Below the pieces are notes generated by a model that did not search any database, had not been told where the DNA came from, and saw only the letters and a program-made list of their open reading frames with translations. The position numbers and the translations under genes were made by a program. Shown here one piece after another: positions 14,701-23,984 of a stretch of 64,000 nt of DNA (position 1 is its first letter; every line of letters starts with the position of its first letter). The DNA is taken from positions 7,502,001-7,566,000 of the forward strand of contig OZ245717.1 of the NCBI GenBank assembly GCA_965226945.1, given 5' to 3'. Origin of the DNA: SYLG01 sp965226945. Its GTDB lineage: Bacteria; Planctomycetota; Planctomycetia; Gemmatales; Gemmataceae.

Positions 14701-17698
14701 CGAATTGAAATAGATCCCCCTTGGCGCTTTTCTCCGTCGGATCGGGAATGCGGATCAGCGGGTTGGTCGCAATGGCTCGTTCTGGAGGACCGGGAAGCGC
14801 AAGTTGTTCCACTGTGACAAGAATTCCTTGCAGATCCCTTCCCCCTGCCTGATTGATTTTGACTTCCAGCTTCGCTTCCGGGTTGAGGTTTAATTCCAAC
14901 CGATATTTCTCGCTCGAGACATCAAGCATCGAGATGCGTACCGGAGTGTTACCAGTCGGAGTTGTGGCATTAGCCTGCTGCCTCGCAATTGAATTCCAAG
15001 GAATATGGCCGCGGCCATAGCCCGGATGGGTGACGAAAAAGAGACCTTCCTCGATTTCCATGGGATTCCACAGGATCTTTCCCTGTTCGTCGGTCCAGTC
15101 GGCAAATGCGCCGATGCGGCCAAAATCCCATGAGAATTCCTCGCGCGGCCAAACGTCCGCTTTGAAGCAAACCATGGCATTGGGAATCGGCTTTTGTGTT
15201 TTGGCATCACGGACAATCATTTCCATCTGGACAGCGGCTGGCTTCAACGGAAACTCGGTCTGCTCGACCTCACTGAGCCGCTTCGGATCATAAACCCGGG
15301 CCGTAACAGGGCTCATGATTGCCCGATCGTAGGACGGACAGGTCACGGCAACCCGGTACTTTTTCCCAGGATCCAGTTGCCCGATCGCGAAGGTGCCGTC
15401 CTCGGAAAAGAACGATCGTGACGGATGGGAGAAACTCCCGGACTCGCCGCTAGGACGATCGACTCCAGGGAGAAGGTGAACGGTAAATTCAGTCACCGGT
15501 TTGCCGTTCTGGTCACGAACTTTGCCCCGGATCGAGCCTCGCGGTTCTTGATTGGTTCCGGCCAAGGCCGTGCCGAGGGAGAAGGAGTCAGGGCTTTTCG
15601 CCAGGGCGGACTTCTGGAGCGCGATTTTCAGATGGGGAGGTTGCGGCTGACCAGGCCGGAGGGCGATCGGTTCGGTCGTCAACGGTTCCATGCCTGCAGC
15701 GCTAAACGAAAGAGGAGAAAGTTGACGATGGAAGGGAAGGCCGTCAAAGGAAAACTTCCCGGTCACGGGGTCAATCGTCTCCGTGAGTCCGGCATCCATT
15801 TGCGAGGAGCCAATTCCCGCGTAGACCCGACCATCCTGGACAGGTTGTTCCGAGTGGGTGACTTCACCCTGGACCATGCCCGACGCTGGCAGGAGGACAT
15901 GAACCTTTCCTGTTTCCTGTTCGGAAAGATCGACATGGATGCGAGTCCGAGCGGCTTCCGGATGAGTGATGAGTAGGCCCTGAACCTGCCGGGCCAGCCC
16001 GTGAAGGACAAAGGCCCCTTTTTCGTCCGTCTCGGTTCTTTGCCCGTCAGAGGCCCAGACGGTTGCTTTGGCCAGTGGCGCGCGGTTCTTTTGGGTTAGC
16101 ACGAGCCCCTCAATCTTTCGACCAGGTTGCAGCCAGATGTCATTGATGTTTTCTGCCTCAGGGCGCATGGCGGGGCGATTGCGAGCATGAAGCAGAACGC
16201 GCTGATCAGACCGACCAAATAACGCCCCGGCCCTGGCGGAAACGACCCAGGACCCGTCGCGGGAGGCAAATACCGGCAAGGCCAGCCGGAATCGTCCCTC
16301 ACCGTCGGTGCGGGTTTCACGACGAGATTCGGCTGCAGACCCCGGCCGCAACAACACCGCGCGCACCTCGGCACCGACAGCCGGTGAGCCGTCGCGCATC
16401 AAAACCCGGCCAAGCACGGGCATGGGCCAATCCTGATCGTTTGCATCTTTGACCACTTCCGGTAGGGCATCGCTCTGATTGGGCGATTCGCTCTCAGGCT
16501 TCTCGACACTCGGCGCGGCGCCAAGCTGCTGGAACAGCAGGCACAGCCCCAGGCAAATCGGAGCGAGGCTAACGAGTGGCCAACGGCCAAGCACGCCGGG
16601 GCCTTTTGGTTCCAACATGAGGATGCGGCGCACGCGTGCAAGCAGTGAGCCATGCGTGGCACCCAGAGCTAGAATCGATTGATTGCCGCGCAATTCCTCG
16701 ACGGCGAGAAGCGCCCGGCCGTATTCGGCGCGGTCCTGCACGATTCCCACAACCAGATCGTCGCAGCAGTTTTCGCGTTCGATGCGGATGCGGCTCGACA
16801 AAAACCAGACGGCCGGGTGGTAGAAGAAAACCGTTTCGACAATCGTCTGCAAAAGGTTGACCAGGAAATCATGACGCCTGACGTGCGCGAGTTCATGAAT
16901 CAAGATGGCCTCCAACTGCGAGGCGGGAATGCCGGCAACCACGCTGATCGGCAGCAGGATCACCGGTTGAACATAGCCGACGAGAAGCGGAGTTTTTGCA
17001 AAGAGAGATTGAAGGACATGGATTTTCTTGGTGATCCCCATCCGCTTTGCCAGGGATTGACCCATGGCTGCGATCGACTCGGGCACGGCGGATAGGCCCC
17101 GCGTTTTCAGGCGGCGCAGGGCCCACCAGCCCAGCATCGGCCGTAGCGAAAAGAGCAAGAGGCCAACTGCCCAAATCACGACCAGCTTGCCAAGCCACGG
17201 GCGAACTAGTTCGGCAGAGTGGTTCCACAATGCCGTGATGGATGGCTCGGTTGCCACATTCGTCTCGGACACGGTTTTAGTGTTGGAGAGCGGAGTAGAT
17301 GCCTCCAGGAATTCGCTGCTCTTGGAGGGAGTGCTGAGGGAGACGACTGCTGCCGGCTCGTGGGATCCGCTGGCCAATTCGGTGGGTCGTGGACTTCGAT
17401 CAGGCCGCTCCAGTACCATCCCTTGCGAATCGGATTCGCTGCTGCGTGCGTCTTCACTCAAAACGGCCCCCTGGCCTAGCACCAACCAGGTAACCGGCGG
17501 GATCATGATGAGGAGAGCCAGATGGCCCATCAAAACTCCATGGCGAAGGGCCGCGGAGTTTTTTTTCATCAGGCTCAACAAGAGAAGGGCCGCCAAGGCG
17601 ATCACGGCAAATTGCCAGAGCGAATGGACGAGCATCCAGCCGAGGCGCTCGATGAACGGGCCGGAAACCATTGCGGCGAGGAAAGTCTTTTCTGTCAT
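11729..17698 (-). CDS. Giant BlaR1-like M56 peptidase/sensor, 3' end truncated by IS3 element
   Basis: 1,989 aa are readable; the last nine residues (from 11759 on) are encoded by the inserted element. N-terminal M56 domain: helices near 26-44, 55-76 and 170-187, zinc site HELAH at 268-272 (ILIHELAHVRRHD), the downstream ERENCCDD element, and a fourth helix near 378-398. In BlaR1/MecR1 this domain cleaves the BlaI partner after an outside signal. Beyond it, instead of a penicillin-binding domain, come carboxypeptidase-regulatory-like Ig folds (GRVLMRDGSPAVGAEVRAVL), a coiled coil, three GWxPG/LWV modules, a helical segment and a cut LxGxW domain. It pairs with the blaI stub (17695-17844) and is a paralog of the upstream giant gene. 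Confidence 0.85.
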   Translation of the reverse strand: MTEKTFLAAMVSGPFIERLGWMLVHSLWQFAVIALAALLLLSLMKKNSAALRHGVLMGHLALLIMIPPVTWLVLGQGAVLSEDARSSESDSQGMVLERPDRSPRPTELASGSHEPAAVVSLSTPSKSSEFLEASTPLSNTKTVSETNVATEPSITALWNHSAELVRPWLGKLVVIWAVGLLLFSLRPMLGWWALRRLKTRGLSAVPESIAAMGQSLAKRMGITKKIHVLQSLFAKTPLLVGYVQPVILLPISVVAGIPASQLEAILIHELAHVRRHDFLVNLLQTIVETVFFYHPAVWFLSSRIRIERENCCDDLVVGIVQDRAEYGRALLAVEELRGNQSILALGATHGSLLARVRRILMLEPKGPGVLGRWPLVSLAPICLGLCLLFQQLGAAPSVEKPESESPNQSDALPEVVKDANDQDWPMPVLGRVLMRDGSPAVGAEVRAVLLRPGSAAESRRETRTDGEGRFRLALPVFASRDGSWVVSARAGALFGRSDQRVLLHARNRPAMRPEAENINDIWLQPGRKIEGLVLTQKNRAPLAKATVWASDGQRTETDEKGAFVLHGLARQVQGLLITHPEAARTRIHVDLSEQETGKVHVLLPASGMVQGEVTHSEQPVQDGRVYAGIGSSQMDAGLTETIDPVTGKFSFDGLPFHRQLSPLSFSAAGMEPLTTEPIALRPGQPQPPHLKIALQKSALAKSPDSFSLGTALAGTNQEPRGSIRGKVRDQNGKPVTEFTVHLLPGVDRPSGESGSFSHPSRSFFSEDGTFAIGQLDPGKKYRVAVTCPSYDRAIMSPVTARVYDPKRLSEVEQTEFPLKPAAVQMEMIVRDAKTQKPIPNAMVCFKADVWPREEFSWDFGRIGAFADWTDEQGKILWNPMEIEEGLFFVTHPGYGRGHIPWNSIARQQANATTPTGNTPVRISMLDVSSEKYRLELNLNPEAKLEVKINQAGGRDLQGILVTVEQLALPGPPERAIATNPLIRIPDPTEKSAKGDLFQFDRLNPGICKVIVRDAVDEHGGLLPGPVLVRQFELVSGVYRLELDLPSRPSTNPAKVEKKEDPQDPNAARFLYADEATINALKLEKKLLLLDYAKDHPKVKKITMQIEHLEKIKQARASSSFEDSPLAGKDSAVAKQEDQDFRIVHPLKNQTKSDQESDKKIKESIGELEERLKELSQRWESLPQIIRQDLKKPSPIQREIEYLQNKIGAYEKLQMDRGVGVWQIGDEATVDLSRLDDLPPDSIRRKAILRMPGYPRKDLLGPTTQSDKDWCVGWMKGGTTVWAVTRSDRSLKIHEVRFGPMDQSAPNELWSKETTIPWVRGQAIEDAGIPSALAIAFAKALTGEEPVVMHKQGKWILNDGLTWELKEQALYAPLVGQARKFVGILRNSSTNQLVKEIPLGMVQEKDRVSIIVGWLPVNSVLWVALKNGSAGDLTRINWNQLDELKPATHTDTASAGFPDSLRSGGVEIPVALSAAMAEQLLILEGKKPEAGPGSALPAAPATLPAVGPGTAPGQDAGNDNKTAKRKSAKAKALLIERVKMTLEALKSGQVQVDAAISACKDLAELEPAEALKNLETMLEVTQERVKAGIGTKREVLAVQSIYEIIKLRVTPEPEVKATPAASENSRQPRFTTGPGKWELKHGITLEVEEETIEAPIIGSFKRSVALFRESRHGTIQRQIGLGSAADKGKLHWVIGWMPGSDDVWVAREEEDTQLLTRVLLSDCSQADHGRFGPYIHREWGNFKVIDVAGIPHEVGEGMTRLFRENKDYPSLQWAAIEEKVNGADPLSPLQGNWTYQDRGDQDSRGASKTTASRRSARDLRIFITVHDRRATLVVAEQRGFRLLSKHFGIKVDKDDKGATRLQFQALADHQIYTFRLEGLRWNAFQLASADGSRSDVNDWRRLGIVRMLQGTWKMMGQKSGPSAPEFSPLPTGAALELTFREEFPSGILLPGENHYEVQIFETMPTGANGRQLLGQTPLCQHDVRPNRGLK

Positions 17699-17844
17699 TT
17701 CTTTCCCTCAAGCGATTCCAAAAGTTTGCGGACTTCTTCGATTTCTTTGGACGAGGATTTGCGCAGGGGCCAACTCCGCAGGACCAGGCTCATGGCCGAA
17801 TCCGCCAGGATCTTTTCGATCCATTTTGCAACTCGCTTCGACAC
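17695..17844 (-). pseudogene. Truncated BlaI-like repressor remnant (C-terminal 49 residues)
   Basis: The frame ends KEIEEVRKLLESLEGKK, almost the same as the end of the intact BlaI at 23981-24367 (KEIEEVRKLLDSLEGKK). The middle, KILADSAMSLVL, matches EKVFEGSAMSLVL. The HTH half is gone. The stub starts at the very stop codon of the upstream giant gene, through a TAGTG overlap (GTG at 17844), and its TGA overlaps the next gene's ATG. It is best explained as the scar of a tandem duplication of a blaI-blaR pair followed by deletion of the blaI front half. If translated by coupling, it would be a dimerisation-only fragment. Confidence 0.85.
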
Positions 17845-20800
17845 TAAGGCTTTCGGGGCGCGGCCGCCGAATCCTCGATCGGTCCGTCAAGGCGCTTCCA
17901 TTCCAGCACGTTTCCGTCCTGGGAGATGAGACGCAGTGTCTTCTCATCGAGAAACCCAAGGGTGTAGGACCCAGACAAACTTACCGGCGAGCCTCCAGGA
18001 GTTTGGCGATTGAGATGCAGAATCGTTGTTTGTCCCGCCGAGCGGGTCAAATCGAACGAGCCCCCTTCGCCGGGAATCTGTTTGAATGGAGGGGCAGCCG
18101 GCGACGGTTGATCTTGAAAGACCCGCAGATCGTAGCGGCGCTCGTGAAATGACAGTTCCAGGCTGATGCCAATCGGTTGATTTTTAGGCCCAATAGTCGG
18201 TGGCTTACCGCTAACCAGTTTCCAGTTCCCTTTAAGATTTTCCTCACCTGCCACCCGTTTCCAGTGACTACTGGAAGCGATCGCCTGGGTGAAATCTTTG
18301 AGAATTAGGTCTTCACCCTTCAACGATTCGAGATGAAACGGGATGATCTGTTGATCCTTTTGGGATCGCAAAAGCAGGCGAATCGTTCCCCCAGTGTCTT
18401 CTTCGAAATCAAGCGTGTAGTTCTTGACGAGAATCGGTGGGCCCTTTGCCAGCGCAATGCTTAGCTCAATCTGGTCTTTGCGCACAATGAAATGAACGAG
18501 AGGATTGTCACCGGAAGATTTCTCGGGAGGAAGCGAGTTTCCCTTGTCGTCCTTTTTCTTCCAGGTCCAGCTACCTTGCAGATTTTTCACCTGCTCAAAG
18601 ATCTCTTTCTCTGGTCCCCCTGGGGACGGCGTCAACCGATTCAATACCCCTGACCGCCTTGATGTGGGCCACTCCATCGGGACGAAACGGCTCGACATTT
18701 CATATCCCAGTTCCGAGGGGATTCCCAGGGCATTGTTCGAATTGCCATGGCCCCAACCCAACACCTGTTGGCCGCCGTCAAAAACCAGGTCCACCGTCTC
18801 GGAACCCTTCATTCGGTAGCGGGTCAACCACTGCATCTGATCGTTTTCCGTGACGATCCACAGGAGGTCCCGACCAGGCATCCAACCCATTGCCCAGTAG
18901 CCCCTGCCATTCTGCTCGGCCAATCCAAGGGGGATTTCTTTGATCAGTTCATTGGAAGCCGCGCGGCGAAACAGGGCCACATGATGCTTGAATGTGCCGA
19001 CAAAGGGCGCCTGAATCGTTTGTTCCTTCACCTCTACTCTGATTCCCCTTTCGAGGTTCCAGATTCCCTTGGTTCTGATCACCTGAGGATCGAACTGGTT
19101 TACTGACGTTTGGGGTGGCGAATTCGCTCCGGTGGCCGGTGTGATTCGCAGCTTAATGACTTCGATCGCGGACTTTGCGGCGAGGACATCAAGTTTCGTA
19201 CCTCTGGCGGCCATGAACCGTGCTTGCGCGATTTCGAGCACGCCTTCCAGGTTTTTCAGCGCTTCGGCCGGCTCGAATTCCGCCATGTCTTTACAAGCCG
19301 AGATCACCGATTCGATTGGCACGCGTGCTGAGTTGAACAGTTCGAGCGCTAGTTTGACTCGTTGCGCATGCGATTTCGGATTGGCTTCGGGCGCCGGTTT
19401 GACTCGCAGTTTGATCACTTCAATCGCGGACTTTGCGGCGAGGACATCAAGTTCCGTACCTCTGGCGGCCATGACTCGTCTTTGCGCGATTTCGAGTACG
19501 CCGTCCAGGTTTTTCAGCGCATCCCCCGGTTCGAATTCCGCCAGATCCTTGCAGGCCGAAATGACCGATCCGATTTCCACGCGACTCGCCTTGTACAAGG
19601 CGAGCGCAACCTCGACTCGTTCTTTTAGTAAGGCAATTGCGGCTGCCGCTTTGTTGGCGGGTGCCTTCTCGCCGACAGGAGGTTCGCCACCGGACTCCTT
19701 TGCCGTTGTCCCGGTCGGCCGCAGGGGCATGGGCGATCCTTGATTCGCCCCGTCGTTCTTGCCCAGTAATCTGCGGAACTGCTCCGCCATTTTCAGGGCC
19801 AAGTCTTGTGGAATTTCGATTCCCCCGGCAATCACGCCCCTTGGAAAATCGTCCGCGGGACCGGAGACCCGTTGGGTCGGACTTGGTTCTTTTAGTTTGG
19901 TCCAGTCGAATCGGCTTAGTTGAGCGGAAGAGCCGTTTCTTTCTGCGACCCAAATATTGTTGCGACTGTAGCATCCGATCAAAATGGTGGCCGCACCTTG
20001 CTGAGGCGCCATGGCGAGGATGAATTCGCCCACGGGTTCGTTCGATGATTGCCGCCGCACGATTCCGACAATGTTTTTGGCAACGCCCACGAGTGGAGCG
20101 ATCAATTGCCGCTCCTTCAACTCCAGGTAGAAGGTATCGTCCAGCACCCATTTTCCCTCCCCTTGGATGAGGACCGGACCGGAGCCGATCATGATCCTGC
20201 TGAACAATGCGGCCAGGCTGTCGGGCATTCCCGATTCGGCGATCACCTGGCCTCGCACCCAGGGGATGATCGTTTCCTTGCTCCAGATCTCCTTCCCAAC
20301 CTTCTGATCTTTGGCTCCAAATCTCACTTCTAGGATTTTGAGCGATTGCTTCATACGAGTGACGACCCAGAGAGTCGTGCTTCCTTTGATCCAACCGACA
20401 CCGTAATCGCCTTCGCTGGCCGAATTGGGTCCGAAAAGGGTCTTTTTGGCAAATCCGGGGAGGCTCAAACTACCCGACATGGTTGGCGATTTCGGAGGAG
20501 TATTTTCCGAATAGGTGATTTCGAGGAGTGCACCTGCATCGAGACGACATTTTCCCGGTGCAGCATTGAAGATGGGGGAACCGACAGGAGCGGAAGCGTA
20601 CTTTTTCAGCACGGCTTCCCATTCTTCGATTTCCTTTTGGATTTTTTTAACATCCGGGTGCTCCGGCTTGTGCTTCGCCAGAAGTGTTTTCTTTTCGTTC
20701 TCTAATTTCTCGATCGCATCGAGAATCTCGGTGATCTGAGGCTCGGTGAGGGTTCCGACTTCCTTTTCGGGTTTAGCGGGTTTGGCCGGCGGTTTCGGCG

Positions 20801-23800
20801 GAAGATCCATTTCCAGTCGGAGCAATCCCGAGGTTAGCTCGACCTCGCGGACCATCAGTCCGTTAAGATCTCCGGTGTTGTGCTCATCAACCTGATCACG
20901 AATTTTGAGTTTGCACGGACCCGGATTCAGGCCATCGAATCGAAAGAGGCCGTCCTTGGCGGGGTATTCTTCCATGTACCTTTGGATGAGCGGTCTGCCC
21001 GCCGAGCGGGCTGCTTTGCTACCTGGCAACGACATTTGCTCCGCTTCGAAAACCAGCCATTTCAGATCCCGGCCGTTGGCGTTGTTGATTTTCACTTCAA
21101 GCGTTGCTTCAGGGATCAGATCGAACACGGCTTCGTACCTGCCGCTGGCTTCGTTTCGTTTCAGGGGAAGGACCGGGTCCGGAATCAAGACGACCTCCCA
21201 TTCGCCGCTGGCGTCATTGCGCCGGTTTTCGGGAACCATGTTGGCATTCGTTCGATCGGCCGCTGTATTCGCGCCTGCTTTGGCAATCCGCCAGGGAAGA
21301 ACCGCTCGGCCATAGCCCGGGTGATTGACAAAGAAAATGCCCTTGTCAATTTGCATGCGATCCCACAGCATTTTTCCTGCTTGATCAGACCACTGAACGT
21401 CGGAGCCGTGGTTGCCAAGATTCCAGGAGAAGTTGTCGTGGTACCAGACATCCGGCTTGAAACAAACCATCGCATCGGGGATCGGTTTTTTGGTGACGGC
21501 ATCACGTACAACGAGATCCACCTGGAGCGTGGCCGGCTTGAGTCGAAACTCGGTCACTTCCGCTTTGTTGATGGATTCTGGCTGGAACAGGTGAGCCGTC
21601 ACCGGACTGATGACGGTTCGAGCGAACGTAGGGGAGGTCACTCCGATCGCGTATTTTTTGCCCGCATCCAATTGCCCGATGGCAAAGGTGCCGTCCTCGG
21701 AGAAAAACAATCCTCCCCCGGCAGGCTGTCCCGCCTCTCCATAAGGAAAGTAGTCAACGACGGTGCTGACCGCGAACTCGGTGACGGGCTTACCATCTTC
21801 TTGCAACACTCTGCCGCGAATGGAGCCTTTGGGCGCCTCATCATTTCCGCCCGCAAGCGCGCCTTTCATGCCGCCGTAATCCGTCTCTTTTACAGGGGGC
21901 GTTTTTTTTAGTGCCATTTTGATAGTTTGCACCGGCTTGCCCGGACGCAATACGAGCAAGTTCGTCGTTTCGGTTTCCAGGCCTGGTGCGTTGAACCAGA
22001 GGATGTCAAGCAGGCGATTGTAAGGGAGGCCGCCGAAGGAGAATTTGCCGGTCTTTGAGTCGATCGGTTCGGTGAGCGCCTGGTTGTACTGAGTGCCCCC
22101 GTAGCTCCAGGCGACATGGCCGTCCTGAACCGGCTGACCGCCCTCGGTGACTTCGCCCTCGATCGATCCGCCTGGAGGCAGCAATATCTTGACACGCCCG
22201 ATCTTTTGTTCAGAGAGATCCACATTCACCCGGGTACGAGCGACTGTCGGATGCGTGACGCATAATCTGTGAACGTCCTTGGAGAGCCCATGAAGGATAA
22301 AGGCCCCCTGTGCATCGGTCTGAACCTTTTGCCCATCGTCTGACCAAACCGTTGCCTTGGCCAGGGGCCTGCGATTCTCTTGCGCGAGAGCCCATCCTTC
22401 AATCCGGTGGCCAAGTTGTAGCTTGAGATCGTCGAGATTTTTCGCTTCGGGACGGTGCGCCTTATTGTCGTGCGCCGGGACCAATACCGCGTCATATTTT
22501 CCAAAATGCTCTTCGCGTCGTGCCGAAACGACCCAGTACGCCTTTTGTGTTGGCAGCGCAGACAAGTTCAAACGAAACCGACCCTCGGCATCCACCTTGG
22601 TTTCATGGCGCATTTCGGTTGTTGAAGTTGGCCGCACGAGAACCGCACGCACTTCGGCTCCGGTCGCGGGCGATCCATCGGCCATGAGAATTCGGCCAGT
22701 GACAGGAAGGGGTTGGTCGGCGCTGTCGTCTTGATTCGATGTTCCTTGAGTTGAGGTTTCCGATGACGAGCCTACTTCACCAGTTTGCTCAGGGCTGGTT
22801 GCGGCGCCCAGTTGGCCGAACAGCAGCCCAAGGCCCAGACAAAGGGGAGCCAAACCGATCAGCGGCCAGCGGCCAAGCAGGCCGGCTTTCCTCGGTTCCA
22901 TCGCCAGAATGCGGCGGACCCTGGCAAGCAAGGATCCATGGGTTGCGCCCAGCGCCAAGATCGATTGATTGCCGCGCAATTCCTCGACGGCAAGTAAAGC
23001 CCGGCCATATTCGGCGCGATCGGCAACGATTCCCACGACCAGATCATCGCAGCAGTTCTCGCGTTCGACGCGGATTCGGTCGGAAAGAAACCAGATGGCC
23101 GGGTGATAGAAGAAGACCGTCTCGACCAGCGTCTGCAGCAGATTGACCAAGAAGTCATGCCGCCGCACATGGGCGAGTTCGTGTATGAGAATGGCTTCCA
23201 ACTGGGAAGCAGGGATACCGGCCACGACGCTGATCGGCAGCAGGACGACCGGCTGGAAATAGCCGATCACAAGCGGCGTTTTGGCCAAATAAGACTGAAA
23301 CAGTTCGACCTTTTTGGACAATGCCAGGCGCCGACTAAGCGACCGCGCCATCGCGCGAACCGACTCAGGAACGGGACTCAAGCCGCGCGTTTTGAGCCGA
23401 TACAAGGCCCACCAGCCGATCAAAGGTCGCAAGGAAAAGAGCAAGAAACCAAGCGCCCAGACCGCGACCAGTGGACCAAGCCAGGGGCGCACCAGGTCGG
23501 TCGTCAGGTTCCACCACTTCGTGGCGGGCGGGGCACTCGGTGCCGTCGTCTCAATGGAGAAGGCGTTGGTTGAGGGCATCATCACGGGAGCGCCGGGATC
23601 CGTCCCCTTAGGAAACTTCACCTCTGCGGGAACGGATGCAGGCTCGGTAGGTTCCTGTGTGATTTCGACCGGCGGTTGCACCGGATTAACGTGGTCGAGT
23701 GTCGCACTCTGCGGGAAGGATTCTATTTCTCGTTCGGCTTGGTGAGGAAGGGCCGAGGACCCGATAGCAGCCCAAGTACTTAGGGGGAGAAGGACCGCTA

Positions 23801-23984
23801 TAAGCAGATGAGCCAGTAAGATCCCATGGCGCAGTGAGGCGGACGATTTCTTCATCAGGCTCAAAAAAACGATCGCCAGGAATGCGATCAAGGCGAACTG
23901 CCAGAGGGAATGCACCAAAACCCAGCCCAGGCGTTCAATAAGGGGACTCGATCCGGTGCCCGCGAGGAGAGTGGTCAGGTTCAC
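17844..23984 (-). CDS. Giant BlaR1-like M56 peptidase/sensor
   Basis: 2,046 aa, about four times a normal BlaR1. The M56 domain occupies the first ~400 residues: helices near 26-44, 55-76 and 170-187, HELAH at 268-272, ERENCCDD downstream, a fourth helix near 375-395. Outside parts in order: Ig/carboxypeptidase-regulatory-like repeats (GRILMADGSPATGAEVRAVL; GSIRGRVLQEDGKPVTEF), a short coiled coil (KLENEKKTLLAKHKPEH), GWxPG-type module 1 (GWIKGSTTLWVV), module 2 (degenerate, IGCYSRNNIWVA), a duplicated ~85-residue helical unit, module 3 (GWMPGRDLLWIV), and two LxGxW lipocalin-like segments (LQGSWTWKKKD; LKGNWKLVSGK). The start overlaps the stop of the upstream blaI (ATGA). The signal it senses is unknown. 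Confidence 0.88.
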   Translation of the reverse strand: MNLTTLLAGTGSSPLIERLGWVLVHSLWQFALIAFLAIVFLSLMKKSSASLRHGILLAHLLIAVLLPLSTWAAIGSSALPHQAEREIESFPQSATLDHVNPVQPPVEITQEPTEPASVPAEVKFPKGTDPGAPVMMPSTNAFSIETTAPSAPPATKWWNLTTDLVRPWLGPLVAVWALGFLLFSLRPLIGWWALYRLKTRGLSPVPESVRAMARSLSRRLALSKKVELFQSYLAKTPLVIGYFQPVVLLPISVVAGIPASQLEAILIHELAHVRRHDFLVNLLQTLVETVFFYHPAIWFLSDRIRVERENCCDDLVVGIVADRAEYGRALLAVEELRGNQSILALGATHGSLLARVRRILAMEPRKAGLLGRWPLIGLAPLCLGLGLLFGQLGAATSPEQTGEVGSSSETSTQGTSNQDDSADQPLPVTGRILMADGSPATGAEVRAVLVRPTSTTEMRHETKVDAEGRFRLNLSALPTQKAYWVVSARREEHFGKYDAVLVPAHDNKAHRPEAKNLDDLKLQLGHRIEGWALAQENRRPLAKATVWSDDGQKVQTDAQGAFILHGLSKDVHRLCVTHPTVARTRVNVDLSEQKIGRVKILLPPGGSIEGEVTEGGQPVQDGHVAWSYGGTQYNQALTEPIDSKTGKFSFGGLPYNRLLDILWFNAPGLETETTNLLVLRPGKPVQTIKMALKKTPPVKETDYGGMKGALAGGNDEAPKGSIRGRVLQEDGKPVTEFAVSTVVDYFPYGEAGQPAGGGLFFSEDGTFAIGQLDAGKKYAIGVTSPTFARTVISPVTAHLFQPESINKAEVTEFRLKPATLQVDLVVRDAVTKKPIPDAMVCFKPDVWYHDNFSWNLGNHGSDVQWSDQAGKMLWDRMQIDKGIFFVNHPGYGRAVLPWRIAKAGANTAADRTNANMVPENRRNDASGEWEVVLIPDPVLPLKRNEASGRYEAVFDLIPEATLEVKINNANGRDLKWLVFEAEQMSLPGSKAARSAGRPLIQRYMEEYPAKDGLFRFDGLNPGPCKLKIRDQVDEHNTGDLNGLMVREVELTSGLLRLEMDLPPKPPAKPAKPEKEVGTLTEPQITEILDAIEKLENEKKTLLAKHKPEHPDVKKIQKEIEEWEAVLKKYASAPVGSPIFNAAPGKCRLDAGALLEITYSENTPPKSPTMSGSLSLPGFAKKTLFGPNSASEGDYGVGWIKGSTTLWVVTRMKQSLKILEVRFGAKDQKVGKEIWSKETIIPWVRGQVIAESGMPDSLAALFSRIMIGSGPVLIQGEGKWVLDDTFYLELKERQLIAPLVGVAKNIVGIVRRQSSNEPVGEFILAMAPQQGAATILIGCYSRNNIWVAERNGSSAQLSRFDWTKLKEPSPTQRVSGPADDFPRGVIAGGIEIPQDLALKMAEQFRRLLGKNDGANQGSPMPLRPTGTTAKESGGEPPVGEKAPANKAAAAIALLKERVEVALALYKASRVEIGSVISACKDLAEFEPGDALKNLDGVLEIAQRRVMAARGTELDVLAAKSAIEVIKLRVKPAPEANPKSHAQRVKLALELFNSARVPIESVISACKDMAEFEPAEALKNLEGVLEIAQARFMAARGTKLDVLAAKSAIEVIKLRITPATGANSPPQTSVNQFDPQVIRTKGIWNLERGIRVEVKEQTIQAPFVGTFKHHVALFRRAASNELIKEIPLGLAEQNGRGYWAMGWMPGRDLLWIVTENDQMQWLTRYRMKGSETVDLVFDGGQQVLGWGHGNSNNALGIPSELGYEMSSRFVPMEWPTSRRSGVLNRLTPSPGGPEKEIFEQVKNLQGSWTWKKKDDKGNSLPPEKSSGDNPLVHFIVRKDQIELSIALAKGPPILVKNYTLDFEEDTGGTIRLLLRSQKDQQIIPFHLESLKGEDLILKDFTQAIASSSHWKRVAGEENLKGNWKLVSGKPPTIGPKNQPIGISLELSFHERRYDLRVFQDQPSPAAPPFKQIPGEGGSFDLTRSAGQTTILHLNRQTPGGSPVSLSGSYTLGFLDEKTLRLISQDGNVLEWKRLDGPIEDSAAAPRKP
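19132..19640 (-). repeat. In-frame tandem duplication of ~85 codons in the giant M56 gene
   Basis: Two adjacent copies about 255 bases apart encode near-identical helical units: SVISACKDLAEFEPGDALKN then SVISACKDMAEFEPAEALKN, both followed by GVLEIAQ and by LDVLAAKSAIEVIKLR. The paralog at 11729-17698 has a single, more diverged copy (ISACKDLAELEPAEALKN), so the duplication happened after the two genes separated. Confidence 0.9.

Noticed and set aside
19447..20394. 315-codon leftward frame
   Set aside because: It lies inside the giant M56 gene in another frame and has a low-complexity, arginine/glycine-rich translation.
20880..21911. 343-codon rightward frame
   Set aside because: It is antisense to the giant M56 gene, which has a continuous, homologous reading in its paralog.
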